Shown piece after piece: positions 17,287 to 25,786 of a DNA stretch of 64,000 nucleotides (its first letter is position 1; each line of letters starts with the position of its first letter). The translations under genes and the position numbers were made by a program. The stretch spans positions 1 to 64,000 of the forward strand of contig DATBDE010000072.1 in the NCBI GenBank assembly GCA_036270095.1, given 5' to 3'. The notes under the pieces were generated by a model, which saw only the letters and a program-made list of their open reading frames with translations, was not told the DNA's origin and ran no database searches. The stretch is from DATBDE01 sp036270095. GTDB lineage: Bacteria; Actinomycetota; Thermoleophilia; Solirubrobacterales; Solirubrobacteraceae.

Positions 17287-19551
17287 TCATTCCTCACGCA
17301 GCCCCACGACGACGGGCTCACGCCGGGCCCGGCGCGTCATCCACGCGGCCGCGCCCAGCCCGAGCGCGGCCAGGGCCAGCGCCACGACGAGAATCTCGGG
17401 CGCGCCGGCGCCGACGGGCAGGTCGGCGTAGCCGGCGGCCAGGTGCGCGACCGCCGGCGCCAGCAACCACTGGTGCACGGCGATGCCGACCAGCAGCGCC
17501 GGCACGACCGCCGCCACCGCGGCGCCGGCGAACAGCGCCGCCACCTCGCGCTGCCCCGCGCCCGTGGCCCGCAGCACGGCGACGGTGCTCCGGCGCTCGC
17601 GCGCCGTCAGGGCCAGGCCCTGGACGAGCGCGTAGAGGCAGACCACGCCGGTGAGGCCGGCGAGCACGCGCAGGACGTCGGCGAGCACGCCGAGGAAGGC
17701 GGCGTTCGACGTCGTCGCGCCGCCCGCGCGCTGCGGCGGCACGCCCAGGGCGGTCAGGCGCGCGGCCACGCGGTCGGGGTCGGCGTCCTCGGTCAGGCGC
17801 ACGGCGAGCACCGGGTTCACCGCCGGGTCGGCGCGCGCCACGCGCGCGGGCTGCACGAAGGCGATGCGGCCCTCGTTGTCGAGCGCGCGGTCGATGCCGA
17901 CGACGCGGAAGCGTGCCTCCCCGCCCTGGAGCTCAACGGCGAGCGTGGCGCCGAGGTCGAGGCCGAGCGCCTGCGCGAGGCCCTGCCCGACCTCGGCCTC
18001 GTTGGCCGCGCGGACGCGGCGCCCGCTGGCCAGCGGCGGGGACTCGAAGCGGGTGTGGTCGCCCGGGTAGGCGATGAGCCGCACCGGCGACCCGAGGGCG
18101 AAGGCGTCGGCCCCGTCGACCTGATAGCGCTCGCCGACCGCGGCCACGCCAGGCACCGAGCTGACGAGCTGGCGCGCGCCCACGTCGCCGACCGTGAACG
18201 TGTAGCGCTTGCCCAACAGCGCCGGGTCCTCCTTGAGCCGGTCGAGCAGCGACGCGAGCGAGAGCATGAGCAGCACGACGGCGACGGCCGCGCCAAGGGC
18301 GGCGACGGTGGCGAGCAGCCGTCCGCGCCGCGCGCCGGCGAGGCGGGCGCCGAGCGCGAAATATCCGCCGCCGGAGGAAACCCTTCGCCCCCTCCGGCGC
18401 GGCCGCCCGAGGTCGCCGCCGCGCATCACCTCCGTCGCCGGCCGGCCGGCGGCGCGCCAGGCCGGCCACGCCGACGCCGCCGCCACGACGGCGACGATGG
18501 CCACCACGGCGAGGGCCAGCCAGGGCAGCAGGGCGGCGCCCGGAGGCAGCTCGTTCAGCGTGGCCAGGAGGTCGCTCGTCGGGCCTCCGACGACCAGCGC
18601 GCCCGCCCCCACCCCGGCCACGGCGGCGGGCAACGCCAGCAGCGCGCCCTCGACGCCGTGCTGCAGCGTGACCTGGCCGCGCGTGAACCCGAGCGCGCGC
18701 TGCACCCCGATCGTCCGCATGCGCCGCTGCACCTCGGCCGAGGCCGACGCGGCCAGCATGAGCGCGGCGGCGCCGAGGGTCACGAGCGCGAACGCGCTGA
18801 GCAGCGCCACGATCAGGCCCGCGGCCTGGTCGAGCGTGGCCCGCACGCCGCCGCGAGTGATGAAGCGCAGGTCGCGCAGCCCGTAGGAAACGGCGCGCGC
18901 CTGGGTGAGGACCTCGTCGAGCTTGCTCGGGTCGCGCAGCCACAGCTCCGCCACGTTGACCGGCGCCGGGCCGAAGCGCGCCGCGAGCGGGCCCGAGGGC
19001 ACGTACACGCGCGCGGTGCGCGCGAGCGGGAAGGCCACGTTGTCGGGCCCGACGGCGATGCCGACCACGCGCACGGTCAGCCGCCCGATGTGGAGCTTGT
19101 CGCCGACCCCGAGCCCGAACTGGTCGGCCAAGCCGCGCTCGATGACGACCTCGCCGCCACGGCGGTTCGAGACGTCGCGGCCGGCCACGACGGCGTAGCC
19201 CCGGCGCCGGCCGGCGACCAGCACCTCGAGCGAGCCCTGCCCGGACCGGTGGCCGTTGCCGGAGAGGTGGACGTTGGTGATCTCGAGCCGGAACGAGCGC
19301 GCGGCGACATCGGGCAGCGCACGCACCCGCCGGTCGACGAAGCTCGGCGTCCGCGTGTTGTCGAAGCGGGCGATGACGTCCGGCAGGTCGGCGCGGTCGG
19401 CGGCCCGGTCAAAGCCGGTGGCGAGCCCGAGGCTGACGGTCAGGGCCGCGCCCGCCATGGCGCCGGCGGCGAGGATCCCGAGCCCGGCCAGCGCGGTGCG
19501 CCCGGGGCGCGCACGCAGCCGGGCGACGGCCAGCCCCAGCGCGCGTCTCAT
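17287..19551 (-). CDS. ABC transporter permease, FtsX/MacB type
   Basis: A 754-aa membrane protein. One helix follows the N-terminus ([21 protein letters not shown]), then an extracytoplasmic domain of about 200 residues, a bundle of helices ([38 protein letters not shown] and [18 protein letters not shown]), a second copy of the same plan and a last bundle ([20 protein letters not shown] to [18 protein letters not shown]). This two-module FtsX layout is common in actinobacterial permeases of the MacB/LolE class, which move or extract substrates at the outer membrane face rather than transport across it. ATG 19551 overlaps the stop of the ATPase gene by 4 nt (ATGA). The frame extends to 20382 only as an antisense-frame shadow of the ATPase gene. 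Confidence 0.88.
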   Translation of the reverse strand: MRRALGLAVARLRARPGRTALAGLGILAAGAMAGAALTVSLGLATGFDRAADRADLPDVIARFDNTRTPSFVDRRVRALPDVAARSFRLEITNVHLSGNGHRSGQGSLEVLVAGRRRGYAVVAGRDVSNRRGGEVVIERGLADQFGLGVGDKLHIGRLTVRVVGIAVGPDNVAFPLARTARVYVPSGPLAARFGPAPVNVAELWLRDPSKLDEVLTQARAVSYGLRDLRFITRGGVRATLDQAAGLIVALLSAFALVTLGAAALMLAASASAEVQRRMRTIGVQRALGFTRGQVTLQHGVEGALLALPAAVAGVGAGALVVGGPTSDLLATLNELPPGAALLPWLALAVVAIVAVVAAASAWPAWRAAGRPATEVMRGGDLGRPRRRGRRVSSGGGYFALGARLAGARRGRLLATVAALGAAVAVVLLMLSLASLLDRLKEDPALLGKRYTFTVGDVGARQLVSSVPGVAAVGERYQVDGADAFALGSPVRLIAYPGDHTRFESPPLASGRRVRAANEAEVGQGLAQALGLDLGATLAVELQGGEARFRVVGIDRALDNEGRIAFVQPARVARADPAVNPVLAVRLTEDADPDRVAARLTALGVPPQRAGGATTSNAAFLGVLADVLRVLAGLTGVVCLYALVQGLALTARERRSTVAVLRATGAGQREVAALFAGAAVAAVVPALLVGIAVHQWLLAPAVAHLAAGYADLPVGAGAPEILVVALALAALGLGAAAWMTRRARREPVVVGLREE

Positions 19552-20228
19552 GCCGGCGGGGCCGCCTCGAGCCGTCCCTCCACGAGCCGCAGCGTCCGAT
19601 CGGCCACGGCGCCGGCGCGCGTGTCGTGGGTGACGAGCACGACGGCTCGGCCGCCGACCGCGACCGAGCGCAGCAGCTCGAGCACAGCCGCGCCGGCCGC
19701 GTCGTCGAGGTTGCCGGTGGGCTCGTCGGCGAGCACCAGCGCGGGCTCGTTGACCAGCGCCCGCGCGATCGCCAGCCGCTGCTGCTCGCCGCCCGAGAGC
19801 TCGGCCGGGCGGCGCGTGGCCGCGTCGACCAGTCCCAGCTGCTCGATCAGCGCCCGCGCCCGCGTCGCCCCGGCGGCGCCGCCGCCGTTGGCCCGCGCGG
19901 GCAGGACGACGTTCTCGGCCCCAGTCAGCTCGGGCACGAGGTGGAAGGACTGGAAGACGAGGCCGATCTGGTCGCGCCGTAGCCGGGTCAGGGCGCGCTC
20001 GCCCAGTCGGTGCACCGGCGCTCCCGCGACCTCGATGGCGCCGTCGTCGAGGCGGTCCAGCCCGGCCAGGACGTGCAGCAGGGTCGATTTCCCCGAGCCG
20101 GACGGGCCGACCACGGCCACGAGCTCGCCCGCCGCCACCTCCAGCGCGGCACCGTCGAGCACGCGCCTGCGCGCCGCTCCCGCTCCATAGACCTTGACGA
20201 GCCCGGTGGCCCGAACCACGACTCCCAT
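19548..20228 (-). CDS. ABC transporter ATPase, LolD/MacB type
   Basis: A 226-aa ATPase. Walker A is GPSGSGKST (41-49), the Q-loop lies in [15 protein letters not shown], the signature reads [15 protein letters not shown], Walker [15 protein letters not shown] and the H-loop VLVTHD. The [11 protein letters not shown] and DEPTGNLD signatures are those of the MacB/LolD/FtsE subfamily that pairs with FtsX-type permeases. It is the first gene of the operon ATPase, permease, phosphoesterase lipoprotein, GxGD membrane protein. The ATG start at 20228 lies 42 bp from the end of the PEBP-like gene transcribed in the same direction. Confidence 0.92.
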   Translation of the reverse strand: MGVVVRATGLVKVYGAGAARRRVLDGAALEVAAGELVAVVGPSGSGKSTLLHVLAGLDRLDDGAIEVAGAPVHRLGERALTRLRRDQIGLVFQSFHLVPELTGAENVVLPARANGGGAAGATRARALIEQLGLVDAATRRPAELSGGEQQRLAIARALVNEPALVLADEPTGNLDDAAGAAVLELLRSVAVGGRAVVLVTHDTRAGAVADRTLRLVEGRLEAAPPA

Positions 20229-20270
20229 CGCACCCCAACGTACGCACGTGGGTTGTGACGCCCTTAAAGC

Positions 20271-20741
20271 TCAGCGCGAGAACGTCCCGGTCAGCGAGCC
20301 CCTGTCCAGGGTCTTGCCCCCCTTGCCCACCGCAGTGATGGTGAACGCGTAGCGATGCGGCTTGTCGCCCGGCGGCGGGCACGGCCCGCCGTAGCCGACC
20401 TTGTGGAAGCTGTTGCGCCCCTGCCTCCCGCCCTTGGGGACCGCGCCGGCGGCCACCGAGTCCACGTCGGGAGCGATGCCGCGCACCTTCCAGTGCACGA
20501 AGTTGGCGGTCTCATCGTCCATCTCGAGGCGCAGGCTGCGGGCGCCCTTGGGCACGCCGGACCAGGACAGGGGCGGCGAGATCTCCTTGCCCGTGCAGGT
20601 GTAGGCGGCGGGGATGGGCTGGCCGTCGGCGAAGGCGGGCGAGCGCACCGCGATGTGCCCGGTCGGCGCCGAGGACGCGTCGCTGCCCCCGCAGCCGCCG
20701 AGCACGAGGCAGACGACGACGGCTCCCATGCAGCGGCGCAC
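20271..20741 (-). CDS. PEBP-family (YbhB/YbcL-like) lipoprotein
   Basis: A phosphatidylethanolamine-binding-protein-like domain of about 130 residues follows a lipoprotein signal (MGAVVVCLVLGGCGGS, lipobox L-G-G-C). Family marks are YTCTGKEISPPLSWSGVP (the D/K-x-S-P-P-L-x-W motif), FVHWKVRGI and GYGGPCPPPGDKPHRYAFTI, which holds the G-x-x-G-P-C-P-P-x-G-x-x-H-x-Y signature. GTG at 20741 is chosen because it gives an Arg-containing n-region (MRRCMG); ATG 20765 is also possible. The role of bacterial PEBP proteins is poorly known; they may bind lipid or phosphate ligands outside the cell. The gene starts back to back with the DUF370-like gene. Confidence 0.85.
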   Translation of the reverse strand: MRRCMGAVVVCLVLGGCGGSDASSAPTGHIAVRSPAFADGQPIPAAYTCTGKEISPPLSWSGVPKGARSLRLEMDDETANFVHWKVRGIAPDVDSVAAGAVPKGGRQGRNSFHKVGYGGPCPPPGDKPHRYAFTITAVGKGGKTLDRGSLTGTFSR

Positions 20742-20775
20742 GCCGAAAATGTACGCTGAGCGCATGCCTGGGCGC

Positions 20776-21030
20776 ATGGTCCATCTCGGCTACGGCAAGT
20801 GGGTGCGCGCCGATCGCGTCTACGCGGTGGTGCCGCTGGAGGCGGGCGAGCGCGGCGACGGGCGCCGCACCTACGTCCACGTGGAGGGGCTCGGCGAGCC
20901 GCTCATCGCGTCGCGCTCGGAGCGCGCGATCCTCGGCGATCTCGAGGCTGCGCTCAGCGACGACGCGGGAATCCCGGGACGGCGCGCCGGCGGCGCCCGC
21001 CGGGTGCCGGACGGCGACAGCCTGTTCTAA
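20776..21030 (+). CDS. Short RemA/DUF370-like protein
   Basis: An 84-aa protein beginning MVHLGYGKWVRADRVYAVVP. The pattern G-[FY]-G-x-x-V-x-A-x-R-[IV]-x-A-[IV]-V, followed by GRRTYVHVEG and a final IASRSERAIL strand, matches the RemA (DUF370) family, which forms oligomeric rings binding DNA and in Bacillus activates biofilm genes. This copy lacks the usual central KRxxxxAR helix, so it is shorter or diverged. ATG 20764 or 20749 would add a few residues but overlap the divergent gene. It ends 4 nt inside the convergent 56-aa gene. The assignment is by pattern only. Confidence 0.5.
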   Translation: MVHLGYGKWVRADRVYAVVPLEAGERGDGRRTYVHVEGLGEPLIASRSERAILGDLEAALSDDAGIPGRRAGGARRVPDGDSLF

Positions 21031-21197
21031 GCGGCGTCGTCGTCCTCGTCGGCCTCGAGCGCGCCGGGTACGCCGGGGTCGCTGCGCTTGCGCTCCCAGT
21101 CCTGCTTCGCATCGGAGATCTCGCGCTCGAGGCGCTCGGTGCGCTCCTCCATCTCCTCCACGTCGCGCTCGGGTGGGTGTTCCTCGGTCACGTGCAT
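21027..21197 (-). CDS. Small acidic coiled-coil protein (56 aa)
   Basis: A short gene with ATG at 21197 and TAG at 21027. The protein is highly charged: EEMEERTERLEREISDAKQD forms one amphipathic helix, then WERKRSDPGVPGA and an acidic end (EADEDDDAA). Small actinobacterial proteins with a W-E-x-K-R-x-D-P-x-V-P-G-A segment after a coiled coil are familiar but have no known function. Codon use is normal for the genome and the third position is G/C throughout, which supports coding. It is convergent with the DUF370-like gene (4-nt overlap) and divergent from the next small membrane protein by 32 bp. Confidence 0.65.
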   Translation of the reverse strand: MHVTEEHPPERDVEEMEERTERLEREISDAKQDWERKRSDPGVPGALEADEDDDAA

Positions 21198-21229
21198 CCG
21201 GTACCCGTGGGCCGGGTAGGCGAATCCGC

Positions 21230-21493
21230 ATGAACTTCAACCCCTTCACTCGCAACACCAAGAAGCGCAAGCTGGAGAAGGCTGCGCGCAAGGCCGCGAA
21301 CGCGGCGCCGCCGCCCCGCTCCCTCGCGCTCATCGCCGCCGCCCTCGTCGGCCTTATCGCCGCGGTAATCGCCAAGCGGTTCCTCGCGAGCCGCGACGAG
21401 CAACCGCCGGCGCCGATCGTCGAGAGCCACGGGACCACCTGGGCCCCGCAGCCGGTGCCCGAGGAGCTGGACCGGCAGGAGAGCAGCGCCTAG
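21230..21493 (+). CDS. Small single-span membrane protein
   Basis: An 87-aa protein. The N-terminus is strongly basic (NTKKRKLEKAARKAANA), followed by one hydrophobic helix at about 31-47 (SLALIAAALVGLIAAVIAKR) and a Pro/Glu-rich C-terminal tail. By the positive-inside rule the basic N-terminus is cytoplasmic. No family is recognised. It is divergent from the 56-aa coiled-coil protein, with 32 bp between starts, so the two may share regulation. Coding is supported by codon bias and a clean stop; function unknown. Confidence 0.6.
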   Translation: MNFNPFTRNTKKRKLEKAARKAANAAPPPRSLALIAAALVGLIAAVIAKRFLASRDEQPPAPIVESHGTTWAPQPVPEELDRQESSA

Positions 21494-21583
21494 CCGGTTT
21501 TCTGACCGAACCCTGGCGCCCCGGCGGAGGGCGGCGCATGAAAGGGTTGCGCGATCCGCGCCCCCGCCTTCGCCGTCCTCGTC

Positions 21584-23734
21584 GTGCTCCTGGCACTCGC
21601 CGTGCCGGCTTCCGCCGAGGCGGCCGTGCAGGCGCGCGGCAGCGTCAACCAGGTCGACGTGACGGGTGTGCGGCCCGGCGCGAAGGTCACCCTGACGCGC
21701 GCCGGCAGGCGCATCGCCACCCAGCGCGCGGGCGCGCTCGGCGGCGCGCTGTTCCGCGGCGTCGCCGCCGGCGGCGGCTACCGGGTCGACCGCTCGCGCC
21801 CGCTCGGCGTCATGCCCGACCGCTCGGCCCCGCCGAGCACGCGCAGCTACGGCCAGCGCATCCCCACCGAGGGCTACGGCTACCTGACCACGCGCGACGG
21901 GACCAAGCTGGCGATCGACGTCCACCTGCCCGACGCCAGCGTCCCCGGGCCGTACCCGACCGTGGTCGAGTACTCGGGCTACGGCTACGCCGATCCCACC
22001 GGCGGGCAGAGCTCCATCGCGCAGGTTGCCAACCTGCTCGGCTTCGCGGTCGTCGACGTCAACATGCGCGGCACCGGCTGCAGCGGCGGCGCCTTCGACT
22101 TCTTCGAGCCGCTGCAGGGCCTCGACGGCTACGACGTGATCGAGACCGTGGCCCGCCAGCCGTGGGTGCTGCACCACGTGGTGGGGATGATGGGCGTCTC
22201 CTACGGCGGCATCAGCCAACTCTTCACGGCCGTGACCCGGCCGCCCAGCCTCGCGGCGATCACGCCGCTCTCGGTGATCGACCAAACGGCGACGACGCTG
22301 TACCCGGGCGGCATCCTCAACACCGGGTTCGCCTTCTCATGGGCTCTCGACCGGGTGCACGACGCCAAGCCCGCGTCGGCCACGGGCGGACAGAAGTGGG
22401 CCCTGGAGCGCATCCAGTCCGGCGACAAGACCTGCAAGGCCAACCAGGTGCTGCACGACCAGGCCGTCGACCTGATCTCGAAGATCCGCGCCAACCGGTA
22501 CTACGTGCCCAAGGTCGCCGACCCGCTCGCCCCGGTCACGTTCGTCCACAAGATCAACGTGCCGGTGTTCCTGGCTTGCCAGTTCACCGACGAGCAGACC
22601 GGCGGCCACTGCCCCGACCTCGCCTCGCACTTCACCGGCACCCGCCGCAAGTGGTTCACGTTCACCAACGGCGTACACACCGACTCGCTCGACCCGGCCA
22701 CGTTCAACCGCTGGTTCGACTTCCTCGAGCTCTACGTCGCGCGACGACAACCTCAGCTCCCGGCCGGCGTCCCCGGGTTCGCGCCCACGATCTATAAGAC
22801 CGTGTTCGGCATCCCCGGCGTCACCCTGCCCGCCGACCCGATCCAGAGCGAGCCCAGCTACGCCGCCGCGCGCGCCGCCTTCGAGGCGCTTCCGCCCGTG
22901 CGGATCCTGTTCGACAACGGCGCCGGCGGGTCGGCCGCCGGTATGCCGGTCCCGGCCTTCGAGCAGTCCTTCGGGCGTTTCCCGCTGCCGGGCACGAGCG
23001 CGCGCTCGTGGTACCTCGGCGCGAACGGCACGCTGACCGACGCCAAGCCCAGCGCGGCCGGCTCCGACCCGTTCACCTGGGACAAGGCGGCGCGGCCGCC
23101 GACCGACTTCACCGGCAACACCGGCTCGGGCCCGAACGGGCTGTGGACCACCACGCCGCCCTATGACTGGACGCAGAACCCGACCGGGACCTTCGCGTCC
23201 TACGCCACGGACCCGCTTGGCGCGGACACCACCATCGTGGGCGAGGGGTCGCTGCTGGCCTGGGTCCGCTCCGCGGCGCCTGAGGTCGACCTCCAGGTCA
23301 CGGTCTCCGAGGTGCGGCCGGACGGGATGGAGACCTTCGTGCAGAGCGGCTGGCTGCGCAGCGACGCACGCAAGCTCACGCCCACGAGCACGCTGCTCGA
23401 TGCCCAGCCCACACTCAGGAAGGCCGACGCGCAGCCCATGCCCCGCGGGCGCTACGCGCGGCTCACCATTCCCCTGTACTACGAGGGCCACGTGTACCGC
23501 GCCGGGTCCCGTGCCCGGGTGACGATCTCGGCCCCTGGCGGCGACCAACCGGTGTGGGCGTTCGGCTCGACCGCGCCGCAGGGCGGCCGCGCCGACCTCA
23601 GCGTCGCCCACGCGCCGAACATGCCCTCGCGCCTGACCCTGCCGGCCGTCTCGGGCATCGACGTGCCCACCGGGCTGCCGCCCTGCCCGGGGCTGCGCGG
23701 CGAGCCCTGCCGGCCCTACCAGCCGGCCGGCTAG
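21584..23734 (+). CDS. Secreted CocE/NonD (X-Pro dipeptidyl-peptidase S15-like) hydrolase
   Basis: A protein of at least 716 aa. The alpha/beta hydrolase domain starts near residue 85 (RIPTEGYGYLTTRDGTKLAIDVHLP). The nucleophile is Ser206 in GVSYGG; acid and base are probably the Asp in FTDEQTGGHCPDL and the His in TNGVHTDSLDP. A C-terminal jelly-roll (S15 C-terminal domain) covers the last 250 residues. These enzymes hydrolyse acyl esters, amides or dipeptides. The start is uncertain: GTG 21584 leaves a shortened signal peptide, while ATG 21538 with a good GGAGGG ribosome site is out of frame. Removing one base in the GGG run at 21544-21546 would give a perfect signal peptide, so either an indel or a sequencing error lies there. 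Confidence 0.85.
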   Translation: MLLALAVPASAEAAVQARGSVNQVDVTGVRPGAKVTLTRAGRRIATQRAGALGGALFRGVAAGGGYRVDRSRPLGVMPDRSAPPSTRSYGQRIPTEGYGYLTTRDGTKLAIDVHLPDASVPGPYPTVVEYSGYGYADPTGGQSSIAQVANLLGFAVVDVNMRGTGCSGGAFDFFEPLQGLDGYDVIETVARQPWVLHHVVGMMGVSYGGISQLFTAVTRPPSLAAITPLSVIDQTATTLYPGGILNTGFAFSWALDRVHDAKPASATGGQKWALERIQSGDKTCKANQVLHDQAVDLISKIRANRYYVPKVADPLAPVTFVHKINVPVFLACQFTDEQTGGHCPDLASHFTGTRRKWFTFTNGVHTDSLDPATFNRWFDFLELYVARRQPQLPAGVPGFAPTIYKTVFGIPGVTLPADPIQSEPSYAAARAAFEALPPVRILFDNGAGGSAAGMPVPAFEQSFGRFPLPGTSARSWYLGANGTLTDAKPSAAGSDPFTWDKAARPPTDFTGNTGSGPNGLWTTTPPYDWTQNPTGTFASYATDPLGADTTIVGEGSLLAWVRSAAPEVDLQVTVSEVRPDGMETFVQSGWLRSDARKLTPTSTLLDAQPTLRKADAQPMPRGRYARLTIPLYYEGHVYRAGSRARVTISAPGGDQPVWAFGSTAPQGGRADLSVAHAPNMPSRLTLPAVSGIDVPTGLPPCPGLRGEPCRPYQPAG

Positions 23735-23752
23735 CGGTATACGTTCGCACCC

Positions 23753-24617
23753 ATGCGATCACGTGTCGGGCTGGTTTGCCTCGTCGTCGGCCTGCTGGCC
23801 GCCCTCGCCGCCGCTGCCCCGGCCGCCGCCGCCCCACGGGTGTGCGTCTACACGCAGGAGCGCAACGTCCTCGGCGGAGCCTTGACCGGGGACGCGTTCG
23901 TTCAGCTGCTGCCCGACAGCGGACCCGACCAGGGCAAGCGCAACCTGCTGCACGGACTGGGCCTACAAGGTGGGCAAGGCGGCGGGCATGAAGCTGCCGC
24001 CGGCCGGGGCGCTCGGCACTGGGGTCTATGACCCCGAGCGCGTGGCCAAGGAGATGGAGAAGCTGTGGCGCGAGCAGGGCGGTCGCAACATCTCGGGCGG
24101 CAACGCGGTGTTCAAGAACTCCGACCACAAGACGCCCGAGGGTTCGGGGGAGCTTCGCGCCGCAGCCGCCGCCGCCATCGACGCGCCGTTCGGCGACTCC
24201 TACACGGACATCGTGCACGAGGCATTCGCGGACCCGAGCGAGACCGCGGACGCGTACGACTTCTCGAGCGGCACCGCGCAGCACGACGACGCCACGCTCG
24301 ACCCCGGCGGTGAGCTGCACGTCAAGCTCACCGGCTTCAACGGCGACGAGGCGATCACCGCCGTGCGGTGGGGCGACAACGAGGCCGACTACCAGGGCCG
24401 CGTGTTCTCGCACACCTACAAGGAGGCCGGCACCTACCGCGTGACCGGCGTCGCGCTCGCGAAGCAGAACGTCCAGCGGTTCGCCATCGTGGTCCACGTC
24501 TCCGACGGTGCCGACCGTGAGGCCCGCGTGGACGTCGAGATCCCCGCCGGCGCCGCGCACGTCGACCGCGCACCGCGGCTCGTCGAGGGTCCGCCGGTGG
24601 CCCAGCTGCCCGCCTAG
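23753..24617 (+). pseudogene. Secreted protein with C-terminal PKD-like domain, frameshifted
   Basis: The first frame (23753 on) gives a signal peptide (VCLVVGLLAALAAAAPAAAA) and a mature start PRVCVYTQERNVLGGALTGDAF, ending in GKRNLLHG near 23960. The protein continues in another frame as WAYKVGKAAGMKLPPAG to TAG at 24617. One base must be removed or two added near 23955-23963. The second half contains VYDPERVAKEMEKLWREQGG and a C-terminal region with GDNEADYQGRVFSHTYKEAG, the core of a PKD-like beta-sandwich (H-x-Y-x-x-x-G-x-Y motif). No known enzyme domain is seen. It would be exported. It may be a real pseudogene or an intact gene with an assembly error, since both halves look well conserved. 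It overlaps the next convergent gene by 4 nt. Confidence 0.65.
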
Positions 24618-25234
24618 CCGGACAGGGCGGCCGCGGCGGCGCGCGCGGCGTCCGCCGACGGGTACTCGCGCCCGCGCACGACCAGCCCGCCGCGCACCGT
24701 GTAGACGACCGCGTAGCGCCCGCGCGCCCAGGCGTCAGTCCCGCGCGGGCGCGCCCGCGTCACGATGATCACGGCGGCCACGTCGCCCTCCTCGCCCAGG
24801 ACGGACTCCACGTCGCTCTCGAGCTCGTCGAACGGCGCGAGCCAGTCGGCGTAGTAGCGCCGCATACGCTCGCGCCCGCGGAAGACGCCGACGTCGTCGA
24901 CCGCACCCTCGACGGCCCGCCACTCGATGTAGGCCGCGCGCCCGCCGAACCGGTAAGGCACCACCATGACGTCCTCGCCGTCGATGTACTCCAGCGGCTC
25001 GATCCAGATGGACCCGTGCGTGAACGCCTTCATCTGCTCGGCCATGAACCCCATGACCCCGTCCCAGCCCTGCACCGGGGCCGCCTCGGGCAGGATGTCC
25101 GCCGGCCCCAAGACGGCGTCCGGATGAAAGAGCTCCTCGAGGATGGGGAGGTAGTCGGTGGGGTCGCCACTCCGGTAGGCCTGATTGATGGCGGCGTAGG
25201 AGCGCCGGGCGTTCGCGATGTCCTCCTCCGCCAC
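24614..25234 (-). CDS. SnoaL/NTF2-like protein
   Basis: A 206-aa protein with an NTF2/SnoaL-like pattern. The first half has the helix ARRSYAAINQAYRSGDP followed by LPILEELFHPDAVLGPAD, typical of the first helix and cone entry. The second half repeats late NTF2 elements: FRGRERMRRYYADWLAPFDEL, VAAVIIVTRARPRGTDA and YAVVYTVRGGLVVRGREYPS. The total is longer than a single NTF2 domain (about 130 aa), so there is a large insert or a partial duplication between residues 65 and 115. Catalytic residues are not assignable. No signal peptide. It stands alone between convergent and divergent neighbours. Confidence 0.7.
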   Translation of the reverse strand: MAEEDIANARRSYAAINQAYRSGDPTDYLPILEELFHPDAVLGPADILPEAAPVQGWDGVMGFMAEQMKAFTHGSIWIEPLEYIDGEDVMVVPYRFGGRAAYIEWRAVEGAVDDVGVFRGRERMRRYYADWLAPFDELESDVESVLGEEGDVAAVIIVTRARPRGTDAWARGRYAVVYTVRGGLVVRGREYPSADAARAAAAALSG

Positions 25235-25257
25235 GCGCCGATCCTAAACTCCGCTAC

Positions 25258-25542
25258 GTGAGCATCCTCCGTGGCATCGACGATTCCGACGACGCCCGGT
25301 CGGGCCCGATCACCCGGGCCGGCGCCGCCCAGGAGGAGCTGCGCCCGACGACGCGCTCAAGACGCGTCGCGTCGGGGTCGCTCGCGTGCGGCTGCTGCGA
25401 CGCACCGGTCGCGCTTGCGGGCCCGGCGGCGCTGACCGACGCGTTGACCTGTCCGTACTGCGCGCATCGGGCGCCGCTGCGCGACTTCCTGTCGCTCGCG
25501 GACCCGACCCGTCCGGCGCGGGTCGTGGTGCGCGTGCGCTGA
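25258..25542 (+). CDS. Small zinc-ribbon-like protein
   Basis: A 94-aa protein starting with GTG. It has two Cys pairs, CGCC near residue 45 and CPYC near 71, spaced as a treble-clef or zinc-ribbon knuckle (C-x-x-C about 22 residues apart, C-x-x-C). The N-terminal third is polar and likely disordered; the C-terminus ends in basic residues (RPARVVVRVR). Zinc binding is inferred from the Cys spacing. No further family is recognised. It ends 3 bp from the convergent mop gene. Confidence 0.5.
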   Translation: MSILRGIDDSDDARSGPITRAGAAQEELRPTTRSRRVASGSLACGCCDAPVALAGPAALTDALTCPYCAHRAPLRDFLSLADPTRPARVVVRVR

Positions 25543-25545
25543 CGC

Positions 25546-25752
25546 TCAGCCGGCGCCGAGGATCACGTCGGAGGCCTTGATCACGGCCGTGACGCTGGCG
25601 CCCTCGCTGAGGCCGAGCTCGTCGGCGGCCTCGACCGTGATCGAGGAGACCAGGCGCTGCCCGTTGACGTCGAGCTCGATGTTCGCGGTGGCCTCGCCGC
25701 GGGTGATGCCGGTGACCTTCGCGGGCAGCTGGTTGCGGGCGCTGAGCTTCAT
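25546..25752 (-). CDS. Molbindin (Mop/TOBE domain) molybdate-binding protein
   Basis: A 68-aa single TOBE/Mop domain beginning MKLSARNQLPAKVTGITRG and ending SEGASVTAVIKASDVILG. The motifs S-A-R-N-x-L-x-G/A-x-V, E-V/L-D-V/N-G and VTAVIKASDVIL are diagnostic. Mop proteins assemble as hexamers and store or buffer molybdate or tungstate in the cytoplasm. The frame runs 12 codons upstream but ATG 25752 gives the canonical start. It is divergent from a P450 gene (34 bp) with no molybdate transporter nearby; MOSC and moeA genes lie at 60.5-62 kb. Confidence 0.88.
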   Translation of the reverse strand: MKLSARNQLPAKVTGITRGEATANIELDVNGQRLVSSITVEAADELGLSEGASVTAVIKASDVILGAG

Positions 25753-25786
25753 GGGGTCTCCTCGTTGCAGTGCGTACGCTCGCATC

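Noticed and set aside
17287..20382. Fusion of ABC ATPase and permease in one frame
   Set aside because: The frame passes through the ATPase region in the wrong register. The ATPase motifs are in another frame that ends with ATGA at the permease start.
25577..25786. N-terminal extension of the first P450
   Set aside because: The frame is open upstream, but that part is antisense to the mop gene. The P450 hinge (PPGPRGP) begins right after ATG 25787.
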